Positions 1 through 9,196 of a stretch of DNA of 64,000 bases are shown in pieces. The stretch spans positions 847,378 to 911,377 of the forward strand of contig JAOSJK010000001.1 in NCBI GenBank assembly GCA_027494135.1. Reading direction: 5' to 3'. The first letter of the stretch is position 1, and every line of letters begins with the position of its first letter. This stretch comes from Acidimicrobiia bacterium (lineage in GTDB: Bacteria > Actinomycetota > Acidimicrobiia > IMCC26256 > PALSA-610). The position numbers and the translations under genes are program-made. Under the pieces are notes generated by a model, which worked only from the letters and a program-made list of their open reading frames with translations, was not told where the DNA came from and searched no databases.

Positions 1-32
1 GAGCGGTAGGGCGCTACTCCAGGAGGGCGGGG

Positions 33-803
33 GTGGCTCTCGCGGCAACCGTGATGCTGGCCCTCGTGGCGTCCGGCTGCGGGGGCGACGACTCCGACGG
101 GGAGGGCGCGCCAGGTGCGGGAGCGGGAGGCGCCGCAGCACTGCCTGCTGCCGCATCCGGGTCCGACTCGGCCGACGTCCCCGCGATCACCGTTCGTGGC
201 GAGGGGCGCGTCCAGGGCCGGCCCGACCTGATGACGGTGAGCATGGGCGTCGACGTCAACGGCGACACCGCGAACGAGGCGCTCGACGAGGCGAACGTCC
301 TGGCCACGGCTCTCATCGAGACGTTCAAGGGCGAGGGCGTGGCCGAGAGGGACATGCAGACCAGCGACCTGTCGATCTGGCCCAACTGGGATCGCGATTC
401 GGAGCGCATCGTCGGCTACCACGTCTCCAACACGCTCACCGTCAAGCTGCGCGACCTGGACAAGGCCGGTCAGGTCATCGACACGGCGGCCGGAGCGGTC
501 GGAGACGCAGTCAGGTTCCACGGGGTGTCGTTCTCCATCGAGGACACGACCGATCTCCTGGCCGAGGCGCGCACCGATGCCGTCGAACGCGCAGCGGACC
601 AGGCACAGCAGCTCGCCGACGCGGCCGGCGTCGAGCTCGGTGACCTGAGGGCGATCGACGATACCGGCGGCTCGGCACCCCCGCCCACCTACTACGGAGC
701 CGACGCCGAAGCCGCACTCCGCGCGCCCGACTCGGTCCCGATACAGGAGGGGACCCAGGAGGTGACCCTCGAGGTCGTCGTCGTCTACGACATCGCCCAG
801 TAG
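33..803 (+). CDS. SIMPL-domain (DUF541) lipoprotein
   Basis: Predicted exported lipoprotein of 256 residues. The N-terminus is a short hydrophobic signal ending in the lipobox LVASGC, with Cys16 the likely lipidated residue, followed by a Gly/Ala/Ser-rich linker. The rest (about residues 55-255) matches the SIMPL/DUF541 family: an ITVRGEGRV start, the block ALIETFKGEGVAERDMQTSD near residue 90, and a C-terminal VTLEVVVVYDI strand. SIMPL proteins are periplasmic or surface proteins without a firmly defined biochemical role. The GTG start is supported by an AGGAGG at 21-26. A perfect palindrome follows the stop and may terminate the transcript. Confidence 0.88.
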   Translation: MALAATVMLALVASGCGGDDSDGEGAPGAGAGGAAALPAAASGSDSADVPAITVRGEGRVQGRPDLMTVSMGVDVNGDTANEALDEANVLATALIETFKGEGVAERDMQTSDLSIWPNWDRDSERIVGYHVSNTLTVKLRDLDKAGQVIDTAAGAVGDAVRFHGVSFSIEDTTDLLAEARTDAVERAADQAQQLADAAGVELGDLRAIDDTGGSAPPPTYYGADAEAALRAPDSVPIQEGTQEVTLEVVVVYDIAQ

Positions 804-815
804 CCCCAGCCCGGG

Positions 816-860
816 AGGGGCGTCGATAGACCACACATATTGTGGTCTATCGACGCCCCT
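816..860. repeat. Palindromic repeat family A, copy 1
   Basis: Perfect 20-bp inverted repeat (816-835 and 841-860) with a 5-nt loop, CATAT. The core arm CGTCGATAGACCACA recurs at 6472-6522 and 28278-28330. Here the outer arm is AGGGG/CCCCT, whereas the other two copies have ACGAG/CTCGT, so both sides of the stem changed together. It lies between two co-directional genes. It could be an intrinsic terminator lacking a T-tract, a REP-like element or a protein-binding palindrome. Confidence 0.9.
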
Positions 861-886
861 GGTCTGTGGGCCCGTAGCATCGGGGG

Positions 887-1654
887 ATGGACGACGAACT
901 GGTGCTCGTGGAGACCGCCGATCGCGTGCGGACGCTCACGCTCAACCGGCCCGAGGCGCGCAACGCGCTGAGCGCCGCTCTGCAGAGCGCCGCAGCCGAG
1001 GCGCTCACGGCCGCCGAGGCCGACTCCGGAGTCGACGTCGTGATCCTCACCGGCGCCGACCCCGCCTTCTGCGCGGGTCTCGACCTCAAAGAGCTCGGGC
1101 AGGGCGGCCCGACCATCGGTGGCGGCGCCGGCTACGAGGGGAGCCCCTTCACCGCTCTGTGGGCCGTGACCAAGCCCGTCATCGGAGCCATCAACGGCGC
1201 CTGCGTCACGGGCGGATTCGAGCTGGCCCTGGCCTGCGACTTCCTCGTCGCCTCCGAGAGGGCCAGGTTCGGCGACAGCCACGCGCGAGTCGGCTTCACA
1301 CCCGCCGCCGGCATGACCGTCTTCCTCCCTCAGGCCGTCGGGCTGCGCAGGGCAAAGGAGATGAGCCTCACCGGCAACTTCATCGACGCCGCCGAGGCGC
1401 ACCGCCTCGGCCTCGTCAACCACGTCGTGCCGCACGACGACCTCCTGCCGATCACCCGCGGCATCGCCGCCGACATCGCGTCGGGTGACCGGGACGCCGT
1501 GAGGGCGATGAAGCGCATCTACGACCGCTCATGGCGCGTCACGGGCGGCGACGCCATCGCATTCGAGCTCGAGGTCTTCTCCGGTCGCACCCTCGACGCT
1601 GCGACGATCGAGTCGCGGCGTCGCGACGTGGTGGAGCGCGGCCGCAGCCAGTAG
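887..1654 (+). CDS. Enoyl-CoA hydratase/isomerase family protein
   Basis: Crotonase-fold protein of 255 residues, full length for the family. The oxyanion-hole segments are visible as FCAGLDLKEL (about residues 61-70) and GACVTGGFELALACDF (about 104-119). Glu112 occupies the position of the first catalytic glutamate of classical enoyl-CoA hydratase. The second catalytic glutamate position reads His132 (FGDSHARVG), as in many actinobacterial EchA paralogues, so true hydratase activity is uncertain and another CoA-thioester reaction is possible. A GC-rich hairpin at about 1661-1684 follows the stop. Confidence 0.88.
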   Translation: MDDELVLVETADRVRTLTLNRPEARNALSAALQSAAAEALTAAEADSGVDVVILTGADPAFCAGLDLKELGQGGPTIGGGAGYEGSPFTALWAVTKPVIGAINGACVTGGFELALACDFLVASERARFGDSHARVGFTPAAGMTVFLPQAVGLRRAKEMSLTGNFIDAAEAHRLGLVNHVVPHDDLLPITRGIAADIASGDRDAVRAMKRIYDRSWRVTGGDAIAFELEVFSGRTLDAATIESRRRDVVERGRSQ

Positions 1655-1701
1655 TCGCGCCTCCCCGGCACCGGGGACGGGGAGTCCTACGCTACGCACC
1701 A

Positions 1702-3129
1702 GTGCTCTTCCCTACTGTCACATTCGCGATCTTCTTCGCCTTCGTGCTCCCCGCGAGCTGGCTGCTGATGCCGCATGGGACCCGGTGGCGGCTCTTCGTC
1801 ATCGCGGCTTCCTACTTCTTCTACGGATACTGGGACTGGAGGTTTGCGTTCCTGCTGGGCGCTTCGACCCTCTGGAACCAGGTCTGGGCCCACACCATCC
1901 ACCGCCTCAGGGGCGATCGCAGCCGACGGATAGCGCTGATCGCCGCAGTCGCCGGCAACCTCGGCGTGCTCGGCTGGTTCAAGTACTACCGGTTCTTCAC
2001 GGTCTCGGCCACAAACCTCCTCGGCGAACTCGGGATCCACGTCTCGCCCCGGATCCTGAGCGTCACGCTCCCCGTGGGGATCTCCTTCTTCACCTTCCAG
2101 GCCCTCTCCTACGTCATCGACGTCTACCGACGTGAGATCGAACCCGTCAGCTTCCTCGATTTCGCGCTCTTCGTGTCGTTCTTCCCGCAGCTCGTCGCTG
2201 GACCTATCGTCAGGGCGTCGGAGTTCCTGCCTCAGCTCCGCCGACGCCACGACCCCCGACGCGCCGACGCGAGCAAGGCGTTCTTCCTCATCATGGCCGG
2301 CCTCTTCAAGAAGGTCGTCCTCGCGAACTTTCTTGCGACGACGATCGTCGACGAGGTGTTCGGCCTGCCCGAGCACCACTCCTCCATCGAGATCCTCGTG
2401 GGCGTCTACGCGTACGCAGTGCAGATCTACTGCGACTTCAGCGGCTACACCGACATCGCGATCGGCATCGCGCTGCTGCTCGGCTTCCGCTTCCCTCAGA
2501 ACTTCGACGCGCCGTACACCGCCGTCTCGCTGCAGGACTTCTGGCGGCGCTGGCACATGACCCTGTCGCGCTGGCTCCGCGACTACCTCTACATCCCCCT
2601 CGGCGGCAACCGTGGCAGCCGCAACCGGACCCACCGGAACCTCATGCTCACGATGCTCCTCGGCGGCCTCTGGCACGGCGCGGCCTGGACGTTCGTCGTC
2701 TGGGGAGGCATACACGGTGGCGTCCTCGTCTTCGAACAGCGGCGCCGCGAACGGCTCGAGGACGCCGGGCTCGAGCCCCCGCCCGACACCCTGGGGCGCC
2801 GCGTGGTCGGGCGACTCGTCACCTTCCACATCGTCTGCCTCGCGTGGATCTTCTTCCGCTCGCCCGACTTCACGATCGCCCGGACCATGCTGACCCGACT
2901 CGCAACTGCGTGGGGCGACCCGTCTCCCCTCGTGACGGGCTCGGTTCTCCTCGCGGTAGCGGTCGGCGTACTGATGCAGTACACGCCTTCGGGCGTGATC
3001 GAGCGCTCTCAGATCGTGCTCTCCCGCCTCTCTCCCGTCGCCACCGGTCTGGTCCTCGCCGTCGGACTGCTGGTGATCGACGCGCTCGGGCCCCAGGGCG
3101 TCGCACCCTTCATCTACTTCGCCTTCTAG
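1702..3129 (+). CDS. MBOAT family membrane O-acyltransferase
   Basis: Polytopic membrane protein of about 475 residues of the AlgI/DltB/PatA type. Family signatures are QIYCDFSGYTDIAIGI, the long FWRRWHMTLSRW block followed by RDYLYIPLGGNR, and GGLWHGAAWTFVVWGG, where His325 is the expected catalytic histidine. I chose the GTG at 1702 because the open frame upstream of it is Arg-rich and non-membrane. Such proteins move acyl (often acetyl) groups across the membrane for O-acylation of surface polymers, usually with an SGNH partner. The next gene encodes an SGNH protein 17 bp downstream, supporting a two-gene acylation unit. Confidence 0.9.
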   Translation: MLFPTVTFAIFFAFVLPASWLLMPHGTRWRLFVIAASYFFYGYWDWRFAFLLGASTLWNQVWAHTIHRLRGDRSRRIALIAAVAGNLGVLGWFKYYRFFTVSATNLLGELGIHVSPRILSVTLPVGISFFTFQALSYVIDVYRREIEPVSFLDFALFVSFFPQLVAGPIVRASEFLPQLRRRHDPRRADASKAFFLIMAGLFKKVVLANFLATTIVDEVFGLPEHHSSIEILVGVYAYAVQIYCDFSGYTDIAIGIALLLGFRFPQNFDAPYTAVSLQDFWRRWHMTLSRWLRDYLYIPLGGNRGSRNRTHRNLMLTMLLGGLWHGAAWTFVVWGGIHGGVLVFEQRRRERLEDAGLEPPPDTLGRRVVGRLVTFHIVCLAWIFFRSPDFTIARTMLTRLATAWGDPSPLVTGSVLLAVAVGVLMQYTPSGVIERSQIVLSRLSPVATGLVLAVGLLVIDALGPQGVAPFIYFAF

Positions 3130-3145
3130 GGATGCGAGCCCACAC

Positions 3146-4235
3146 GTGACCCCCTCCCTCCGGACCCACGCCGGCGCCGCTCGCGCCGCCGGCTCCAGCC
3201 GGCCGGGCACGCGATCCTCTCGATGCTGATCGCGTTTCTCGCGGGAACGCTCCTCAACGCCGACGCGATCATGAAGACCGCCGAGGATCTCCCCTTCGGC
3301 TCCACGAAGCGATCCTTCGCCGTCGGCGTGATGAAGCCCATCCACTGGGTCGCCGAGTCGCTCCGACTCGACGCACCGCGCGAGCGGATCGACACCGCTC
3401 TCGGGCACGGACCGGTCACGACCGTGGACCCGTTCGCCGCACCCGTCGTCACGTCGACCACGTCGACGACAACGACCACGACGACACCCGTTCCCACGCT
3501 CCCCGGCGAGACGACCACCACGCAGCCCGGTGGGACGACCACTACGACGGCCCCCGTTCCAGGCAGGCAGGCGTCACCGAAGGACCCGCTGCGCATCTGG
3601 GTCGCGGGCGACTCACTCTCAGCGGAGTTCGGCAAGTCGCTCTACCGACTCGCAGCCGAGACCGGCGAGATGACCCCCTCGACGTCGTCGACTTCCAAGT
3701 CGCCACCGGCCTCGCGCGCCCTGACAAGTTCAACTGGCCGGCCGAGATCGAGGCGAAGACGAAGAAACTCGACGCCGAGGTCGTCGTGCTGATGTTCGGC
3801 AGCAACGACGACCAGACCATCCAGTCACCCGACGGCGCCAACCAGGCGTTCGGCACCGACGGCTGGAAGCTCGAGTACAGCCGGCGGATCGGCGCCGTGA
3901 TGGACCAGATCATCGCCCGCGATCGCTACGTCGTCTACGTAGGCGTACCCATCATCGAGAACGGCGGCCGCAACTCCCGGTACCAGCTGATCAACTCACT
4001 GATCGAGACGGAGGCGAAGGCGCGGAAGGGCCGCGCCTGGTACGTCGACTCGTACACCCTCTTCCAGAACGCCGACGGCGGCTACTCCCAGTACCTCCCG
4101 AACGACGACGACCAGCTCGTGGAGATGCGAACGGGCGACGGCATCCACTTCCAGAGGGCAGGGGCCGATCGTCTGGCGAAGCGCACCCTCGAGGTGATGG
4201 CACGGCCCTTCGCCATCGACTCGTACCGCGACTGA
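3146..4235 (+). CDS. SGNH/DUF459-type hydrolase, partner of MBOAT (frame broken)
   Basis: Two frames make one protein. The first carries a short hydrophobic N-terminal anchor (ILSMLIAFLAGTLLNA), a Thr-rich linker at about 3440-3550 and the SGNH block I motif WVAGDSLSAEFG. The second continues with VVVLMFGSNDDQ, VYVGVPIIENGGR and the C-terminal DGIHFQRAGADRLA, which holds the Asp/His pair. The break is at the CCCCC run at 3674-3678; one extra C restores MTPLDVVDFQVATGLARPDK. A second problem near the N-terminus is likely: the plausible GTG at 3146 is out of frame with the anchor, and ATG 3223 would remove its basic part. Probable role: O-acetyl transfer or esterase on a surface glycan together with the MBOAT protein. 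Confidence 0.72.
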
Positions 4236-4382
4236 GCAGGGCGTCCTGCGAGCATCTCCGCCGGGACGTGCCGCCTACGCCGGCAGACCCGCCCTACCGT
4301 CTCGCCATGTCGAGCGGTACCGTCTCATCGAACCTCGCAGCCGCGCCCGCGACGCCCGGGGGCCACCGGGTCGGAGGACCGC

Positions 4383-5786
4383 ATGAGCGACACCGGCGAC
4401 ACCAACCGCTTCACCGACCACATGAGCGACGAAGACGCCCTCATGTGGAACATCGAGAAGGACCCGATCCTGCGCTCGACGATCGTCGCCGTGGGTACCC
4501 TCGACCGGGCGCCGCATTGGGGACGGCTGCGCGAGACGATCGACCGGGCGACGATCCTGGTCCCGCGGATGCGCCAGCGCGTGCAGTCGCCACCGCTCCG
4601 CATCGGCCCGCCGCGATGGACCTTCGACCGTGACTTCGACCTCGACTTCCACCTGCGCCGGCTCCAGGTGCCGTCACCCGGCTCGCACTGCGCGCTCCTC
4701 GACGCAGTCCAGCCGATCGCGATGTCGAGCTTCGACCGCGCCAGGCCGCTCTGGGAGTTCACGGTCCTCGAGGGGCTCGAGGGCGACAGGGCCGCCGTGG
4801 TTCTCAAGATCCACCACTCCGTGACCGACGGTGTCGGCGGGATGGAGCTCCTGATGCACATCGTCGACGTCGAGCGCGACTCGATTTGGAACGACGATTG
4901 TCCCGCGGCCCACGCGCCCGACGTCCTCGACCCGATCGGCCTGGTGCGCGACTCCCTCGCACACACGACTCGGCGCCTGGCGGGCGTCGGACGGCGACTA
5001 CCCGGGGTGCTCGGGCGCGCCGCAACCGACGCCGTACGCGATCCCGGCCGGGCCGCGACGGAGGTTGCCCGCACGGCACGGTCGGTCGTGCGGTTGCTCG
5101 CCCCGGCGAATCATCCCTACTCGCCGCTCGTGACGGCACGCGGCCTGGGGCGCCGGCTCGACACCCTCGACGTCCCGCTCGACGACCTGAAGCGTGCGGC
5201 CAAGGCCGGTGAGGGCAGCCTCAACGATGCGTTCGTGGCGGCGGTCGTCGGCGGGTTGAGGCGGTACCACCAGCACCACGGCGCCGACGTCGAGCACCTG
5301 CGGATGACCATACCGATCAACCTGCGCACCGAGTCCGACCCTGCGGCCGGCAACCGCTTCGCCCCCGCGCGCTTCCCGGTGCCGATCGCCATCGCCGACC
5401 CGAAGGAGCGGATGCGCGCGCTCGGTTCGCTCGTCAGGGAGTGGCGCGCAGAGCCGGCCATCCGCTTGACCCACCCACTGGCCGGAGCGCTCAACCGCCT
5501 CCCCACCACGGTCACGACCGCCCTCTTCGGCGCGATGCTCAAGGGCTCCGACTTCACGACCACCAACGTCCCCGGATCACCCTTCCCCGTATACGTAGGG
5601 GGTGCGCTCGTCGAGCGCTTCTACGCTTTCGCTCCTCCGTCGGGCAGCAGCATGAACATCGCCCTCATGTCTCACTTCGACCAGTGCTGCATCGGCATCG
5701 TGACCGACACCACGGCGGTCCCCGACACCGACACGCTCATGGGCTGCCTGCGAGACGGCGTCGACGAGTTGGTCGCCATAGGCTGA
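4383..5786 (+). CDS. WS/DGAT-type acyltransferase
   Basis: A 467-residue wax ester synthase/diacylglycerol acyltransferase family protein. The catalytic motif HHxxxDG is present as HHSVTDG at residues 144-150, after an IKIHHS-like strand. The C-terminal half has the family landmarks SLNDAFVAAVVGGLRRYH and MTIPINLRT followed by GNRFAPARF. The enzyme would acylate long-chain alcohols or diacylglycerol with fatty acyl-CoA, giving wax ester or triacylglycerol storage lipid. The start is supported by GGAGG at 4373-4377. The GNAT gene follows after 30 bp. Confidence 0.92.
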   Translation: MSDTGDTNRFTDHMSDEDALMWNIEKDPILRSTIVAVGTLDRAPHWGRLRETIDRATILVPRMRQRVQSPPLRIGPPRWTFDRDFDLDFHLRRLQVPSPGSHCALLDAVQPIAMSSFDRARPLWEFTVLEGLEGDRAAVVLKIHHSVTDGVGGMELLMHIVDVERDSIWNDDCPAAHAPDVLDPIGLVRDSLAHTTRRLAGVGRRLPGVLGRAATDAVRDPGRAATEVARTARSVVRLLAPANHPYSPLVTARGLGRRLDTLDVPLDDLKRAAKAGEGSLNDAFVAAVVGGLRRYHQHHGADVEHLRMTIPINLRTESDPAAGNRFAPARFPVPIAIADPKERMRALGSLVREWRAEPAIRLTHPLAGALNRLPTTVTTALFGAMLKGSDFTTTNVPGSPFPVYVGGALVERFYAFAPPSGSSMNIALMSHFDQCCIGIVTDTTAVPDTDTLMGCLRDGVDELVAIG

Positions 5787-5816
5787 CGCGCCCTCGACGA
5801 TCCCCCGGAGGACAAG

Positions 5817-6464
5817 ATGCTCGACGCTGCTATCCGACCCGCGCGGCACGACGACCTCGACTTCCTCGTGTGGACGATGCTCACCGCGTCGATCTCGCAC
5901 CTGGAGCGCAGCGTTTGGGAGACGCTCTTCGACGCCTCAACCGCCGAGGTCGAGGCGCTGCTCCGAGCCGTCGCCACGTCGGAGAGCACCCACTGGTGCC
6001 ACGTCGATCGATTCTGGATCGCCGAGGCCGGCGGTGTCCCCGCAGCCGCCCTCTCCACCTTCGACCCCGAGGTCGACGGGACCAGGGCGCTCATGGACGA
6101 GATCGCAACCGCCGCGGTCCAAGCGGGCCTCAGCGATTCGCAGCTCACCGGCGCGCTGGAGCGCGGGCAGATCTTCAAGACCTGCTCTCCTTCCGACTAC
6201 CCGTCGTCGTGGGCGATCGAGAACGTCGCCGTCGTCCCCGAGATGCGCGGGCAGGGAGTCATCGACCAGCTCTTCGCGCACGCGCTGCACCTGGGACGTG
6301 ACGAGGGCTACGAGCACGCGCAGATCATGGTCCTTAACGGCAACACGCGCGCCGAGCGCGTGTACCTGCGCAACGGCTTCGACGTTCGCGCCGATTACCG
6401 CGGCCGCGATTTCGAGCAGACCTTCGGCTGCCCCGGCGTCAAGCTCCTCGCCCTCGAGTACTGA
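5817..6464 (+). CDS. GNAT family N-acetyltransferase
   Basis: A 215-residue protein starting 8 bp after a GGAGG site. The acetyl-CoA binding motif A reads VAVVPEMRGQGVIDQLFAHAL (RGQGV matches the Q/R-x-x-G-x-G/A loop). Motif B follows with MVLNGNTRAERVYLRNGFDV, typical of GNAT C-termini. The N-terminal part up to residue 115 is helical and acidic and gives no substrate clue. Family membership is clear; the substrate is not. Confidence 0.85.
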   Translation: MLDAAIRPARHDDLDFLVWTMLTASISHLERSVWETLFDASTAEVEALLRAVATSESTHWCHVDRFWIAEAGGVPAAALSTFDPEVDGTRALMDEIATAAVQAGLSDSQLTGALERGQIFKTCSPSDYPSSWAIENVAVVPEMRGQGVIDQLFAHALHLGRDEGYEHAQIMVLNGNTRAERVYLRNGFDVRADYRGRDFEQTFGCPGVKLLALEY

Positions 6465-6471
6465 CCAACAG

Positions 6472-6522
6472 ACCACGAGCGTCGATAGACCACAAATATT
6501 GTGGTCTATCGACGCTCGTGGT
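6472..6522. repeat. Palindromic repeat family A, copy 2
   Basis: Perfect 23-bp inverted repeat (6472-6494 and 6500-6522) with loop AATAT. It shares the 15-nt arm core CGTCGATAGACCACA with copies 1 and 3. It begins 8 bp after the GNAT stop and ends 45 bp before the molybdopterin oxidoreductase start, so it sits between two co-directional genes like the other copies. Confidence 0.9.
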
Positions 6523-6566
6523 TGGGGCGCGGTCACGGGGGGAGTGGCGCTGCGTACGCTCGGGGC

Positions 6567-7292
6567 GTGGCTGCGGACCGAGACGACGGCGACGCGGGCG
6601 CTCCATTCGGGAGGCGCGTCTTCCTCGCACTCCTGGGCCTCGGTGCAGCGGGCGTCGTGTGGGGAGCGAAGGCACAGGATCTCATGGAGCGGGCCCTCGG
6701 CCCCATCACCGCGAAGGACGGCAGCGGCCTCTCCTCGCTGCTCCCGGTCGGACGTTTCCGCATCTACACGGTCACCGGCGGGTTCCCCACGCGCTCGACC
6801 GACGAGTACCGCCTCCGGATCGACGGCCTCGTCGACCGACCGCTCGACCTCTCATACGACGACCTGCTCTCGATCGAGCCGTCGCACCTGACCCGCGACT
6901 TCCAGTGCGTCACCGGATGGCGCGTACGCGACGTCATGTGGACGGGGGTACGCCTCTCCGACCTCCTCGACATGGCCGGCGTGAAGAGCGCGGCGACCGC
7001 TCTGCACTTCACGTCATTCGACGGTCTCTACACCGAGAGCCTCACGCTCGATCAGGCCCGCCGCGACGACATGCTGGTCGCGTACCAGATGGAGGGTGAG
7101 CCCGTCTCGCGAGACCACGGCGGCCCGGTACGGCTCTACGTCGCCCCCATGTACGGGTACAAGTCGCTGAAGTGGTTGGACGGGATCGAGGTGACCTCGG
7201 AGGTTCGTACCGGATACTGGGAACAGGCCGGGTACGACACCGACGCGTGGATCGGCGACTCCAACGGCCGCGACGACGAACCGGTCGGCTGA
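6567..7292 (+). CDS. Molybdopterin-dependent oxidoreductase (SuoX/MsrP fold)
   Basis: About 241 residues from the GTG at 6567. The N-terminus has a twin-arginine-like segment (FGRRVFLALLGLGAAG), suggesting Tat export. The catalytic domain belongs to the sulfite oxidase/MsrP superfamily: YRLRIDGLVDRPLDLSYDDL, the DFQCVTGW motif with Cys114 as the expected molybdenum thiolate ligand, GVRLSDLLDMAG and HGGPVRLYVAPMYGYKSLKW. The next gene encodes a membrane cytochrome b-like protein, resembling the MsrP-MsrQ (YedYZ) arrangement, so electrons probably arrive from the membrane. The substrate is unknown. The moa/moe genes in this window could supply the cofactor. Confidence 0.86.
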   Translation: MAADRDDGDAGAPFGRRVFLALLGLGAAGVVWGAKAQDLMERALGPITAKDGSGLSSLLPVGRFRIYTVTGGFPTRSTDEYRLRIDGLVDRPLDLSYDDLLSIEPSHLTRDFQCVTGWRVRDVMWTGVRLSDLLDMAGVKSAATALHFTSFDGLYTESLTLDQARRDDMLVAYQMEGEPVSRDHGGPVRLYVAPMYGYKSLKWLDGIEVTSEVRTGYWEQAGYDTDAWIGDSNGRDDEPVG

Positions 7293-7311
7293 GCATGCCC
7301 GCAGCGACGCA

Positions 7312-7995
7312 GTGTCCACGATGACGGCGGACACGACGGATACGACGGAGCCGATGCAGGCGACGCAGGCGACGATCGTCCGCTTCGACCGGACCGAGCG
7401 CGCCCTCCACTGGGTCAACGCCGTCCTAGTGCTGGGGCTCCTCGCAACCGGGCTCGCCCTGTACGCGGGGCCGATCTCGACGGTCATCGGCCGCCGCCCA
7501 CTCGTCAAGGCGGTGCACGTCTGGTCCGGTCTCCTGCTCCCCGTCCCCGTGATCGTCGCTCTCGCCGGGCGCTGGGGTGCGGCCCTCAGGGCAGACCTCG
7601 CCACGATGAACCGCTGGACCGCTGATGATCGGCGTTGGTGGCGCCGCTCCGCCCGCCGTGGGGCGCGCCTCGGCAAGTTCAACCCCGGCCAGAAGCTGAA
7701 CACGGCGTTCGTCGGCGGGTCGCTGGCGGTCCTGCTCGGCACCGGGATCGTGATGCGCTGGTTCGAGCCGTTTCCCGACACCTGGCGTACCGGCGCGACC
7801 TTCGCTCACGACTGGTTCGCATTCGGTCTCGGCCTCGCCGTCGCGGCCCACGTGGTTCTCGCGCTCGCCGACCCGGTCTCGCTCCGGGCGATGAGGCGCG
7901 GCACGGTCCCTGTCGGGTGGGCGCGCCGGAATCGGCCGAGGTGGCACGAAGAGACGACCGGAATGCCTTCGGGCGACGCTCGGGACGACGGGTAG
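7312..7995 (+). CDS. Membrane cytochrome b-type subunit
   Basis: A 227-residue integral membrane protein with four hydrophobic segments. The first pair starts at ERALHWVNAVLVLGLLATGLAL and contains His at RALHWV; a second His lies in KAVHVWSGLLLPVPVIVAL, and further His residues in FAHDWFAF and AAHVVLALADP. This fits di-heme cytochrome b561 or formate-dehydrogenase gamma-like subunits. It follows the molybdopterin oxidoreductase by 20 bp, so I infer it passes quinol electrons to that enzyme. GTG 7312 or ATG 7321 could be the start. Confidence 0.8.
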   Translation: MSTMTADTTDTTEPMQATQATIVRFDRTERALHWVNAVLVLGLLATGLALYAGPISTVIGRRPLVKAVHVWSGLLLPVPVIVALAGRWGAALRADLATMNRWTADDRRWWRRSARRGARLGKFNPGQKLNTAFVGGSLAVLLGTGIVMRWFEPFPDTWRTGATFAHDWFAFGLGLAVAAHVVLALADPVSLRAMRRGTVPVGWARRNRPRWHEETTGMPSGDARDDG

Positions 7996-8004
7996 CCTCG
8001 CACC

Positions 8005-9136
8005 GTGCCCGAGCCCACAGCGATCGTCCTCCCAGCAGACTGCCGGCCGTCCGACGGCCGCTTCGGATCCGGTCCCTCCAAGGTGCGCCCGCAGACGATC
8101 GCAGCGCTCGCCGAGGCGGCGCCCGGCTACATGGGCACGAGCCATCGCAAGGAGGCCGTGCGCGGCATCGTGCACCGGGTGCGCGAAGGGCTGGCGTGCC
8201 TCTTCTCGCTGCCGACCGGCTACGAGGTCCTGCTGGGCAACGGCGGCTCCACGTCGTTCTGGGACGCTGCGGCGTTCGGTCTCATCGAACGCCGCAGCCG
8301 GCACCTCGTGATAGGCGAGTTCTCTTCCAAGTTCGCAGCCGTCACGAGGGCCGCCCCCACCTCGAGGATCCCGAAGTGCTGCCCACCGAGCCCGGGATCA
8401 CTCCGGCCACGTTCGACGACGCCGGCCCCGACCTCTACGCATACCCGCAGAACGAGACCTCCACCGGGGTGAGCATCCCCGTCCACCGCCCCGCTTCCGG
8501 CGACGGCCTGATCGCGGTCGACGCGACCTCCGCGGCCGGCGGGCATCGCGTCGATGCGCGCGACTTCGACGTCTACTACTTCGCACCACAGAAGTGCTTC
8601 GCAGGCGACGGTGGCCTGTGGATGCGCTCTGCTCCCCCGCGGGCATCGAGCGCGTCGAGCGCGTCAGGGCCACGGGACGCTGGATGCCTCCGACGCTCGA
8701 CCTCTCGATCGCCCTGGAGAACTCGCGCCTAGACCAGACGTACAACACGCCCGCCCTCGCGACGCTGTTCATGCTCGCGAACCAGATCGAGTGGATGCTC
8801 GACAGCGGCGGGCTCGAGTGGGCGGCGACACGCTGCGATACGTCTTCCGCCACGGTCTACGGATGGGCCGAAGCTCACGCGCACGCGACACCGTTCGTCA
8901 GCGACCCGACGGCGCGCAGTCACGTCACCGCGACCATCGACTTCGACGACACGATCGACACCTCCGCGGTCGCGAGGGTCCTGAGGTCGAACGGCATCGT
9001 CGACACCGAGCCGTATCGAAAGCTCGGTCGCAACCAGCTCCGCATAGCGATGTTCCCGGCGATCGAGCCCGCCGACCTCGCGGTGCTCACCCGGGCGATC
9101 GACTACACGATCGACGAGCTGGCCCGGCTCTCGTAG
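8005..9136 (+). CDS. serC: Phosphoserine aminotransferase (frame broken twice)
   Basis: Three frames together give a normal actinobacterial SerC. The N-terminus reads RFGSGPSKVRPQTI and YMGTSHRKEAVRGIV; the middle gives LYAYPQNETSTGV, VDATSAAGG and VYYFAPQKCFAGDGGLW, with the PLP-binding Lys in PQK; the end gives SRLDQTYNTPALATLFML and YRKLGRNQLRIAMFP. Breaks lie at the CCCCC run 8354-8358 (one more C restores the frame) and near 8622 (one more G restores it). The enzyme makes O-phosphoserine from 3-phosphohydroxypyruvate and glutamate. It lies just upstream of the selenoprotein pair; O-phosphoserine also feeds serine, the carbon source of selenocysteine, but that link is only suggestive. Confidence 0.85.
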
Positions 9137-9196
9137 ACGAACCGACTGAGCTGCACCACTCCTCCTACCGACTCCTCCTACCGACAAGGAGCACGA

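Noticed and set aside
1687-3408. Long minus-strand frame of 573 codons opposite the MBOAT gene
   Set aside because: It is a high-GC shadow: its sequence is low-complexity Glu/Asp/Arg/Val and matches no family, while the plus strand has clear MBOAT motifs.
3422-3555. Thr-codon repeats (ACG/ACC-rich) as a CRISPR or satellite array
   Set aside because: The repeats are in frame and encode the Thr/Pro linker of the SGNH protein; there are no spacers.
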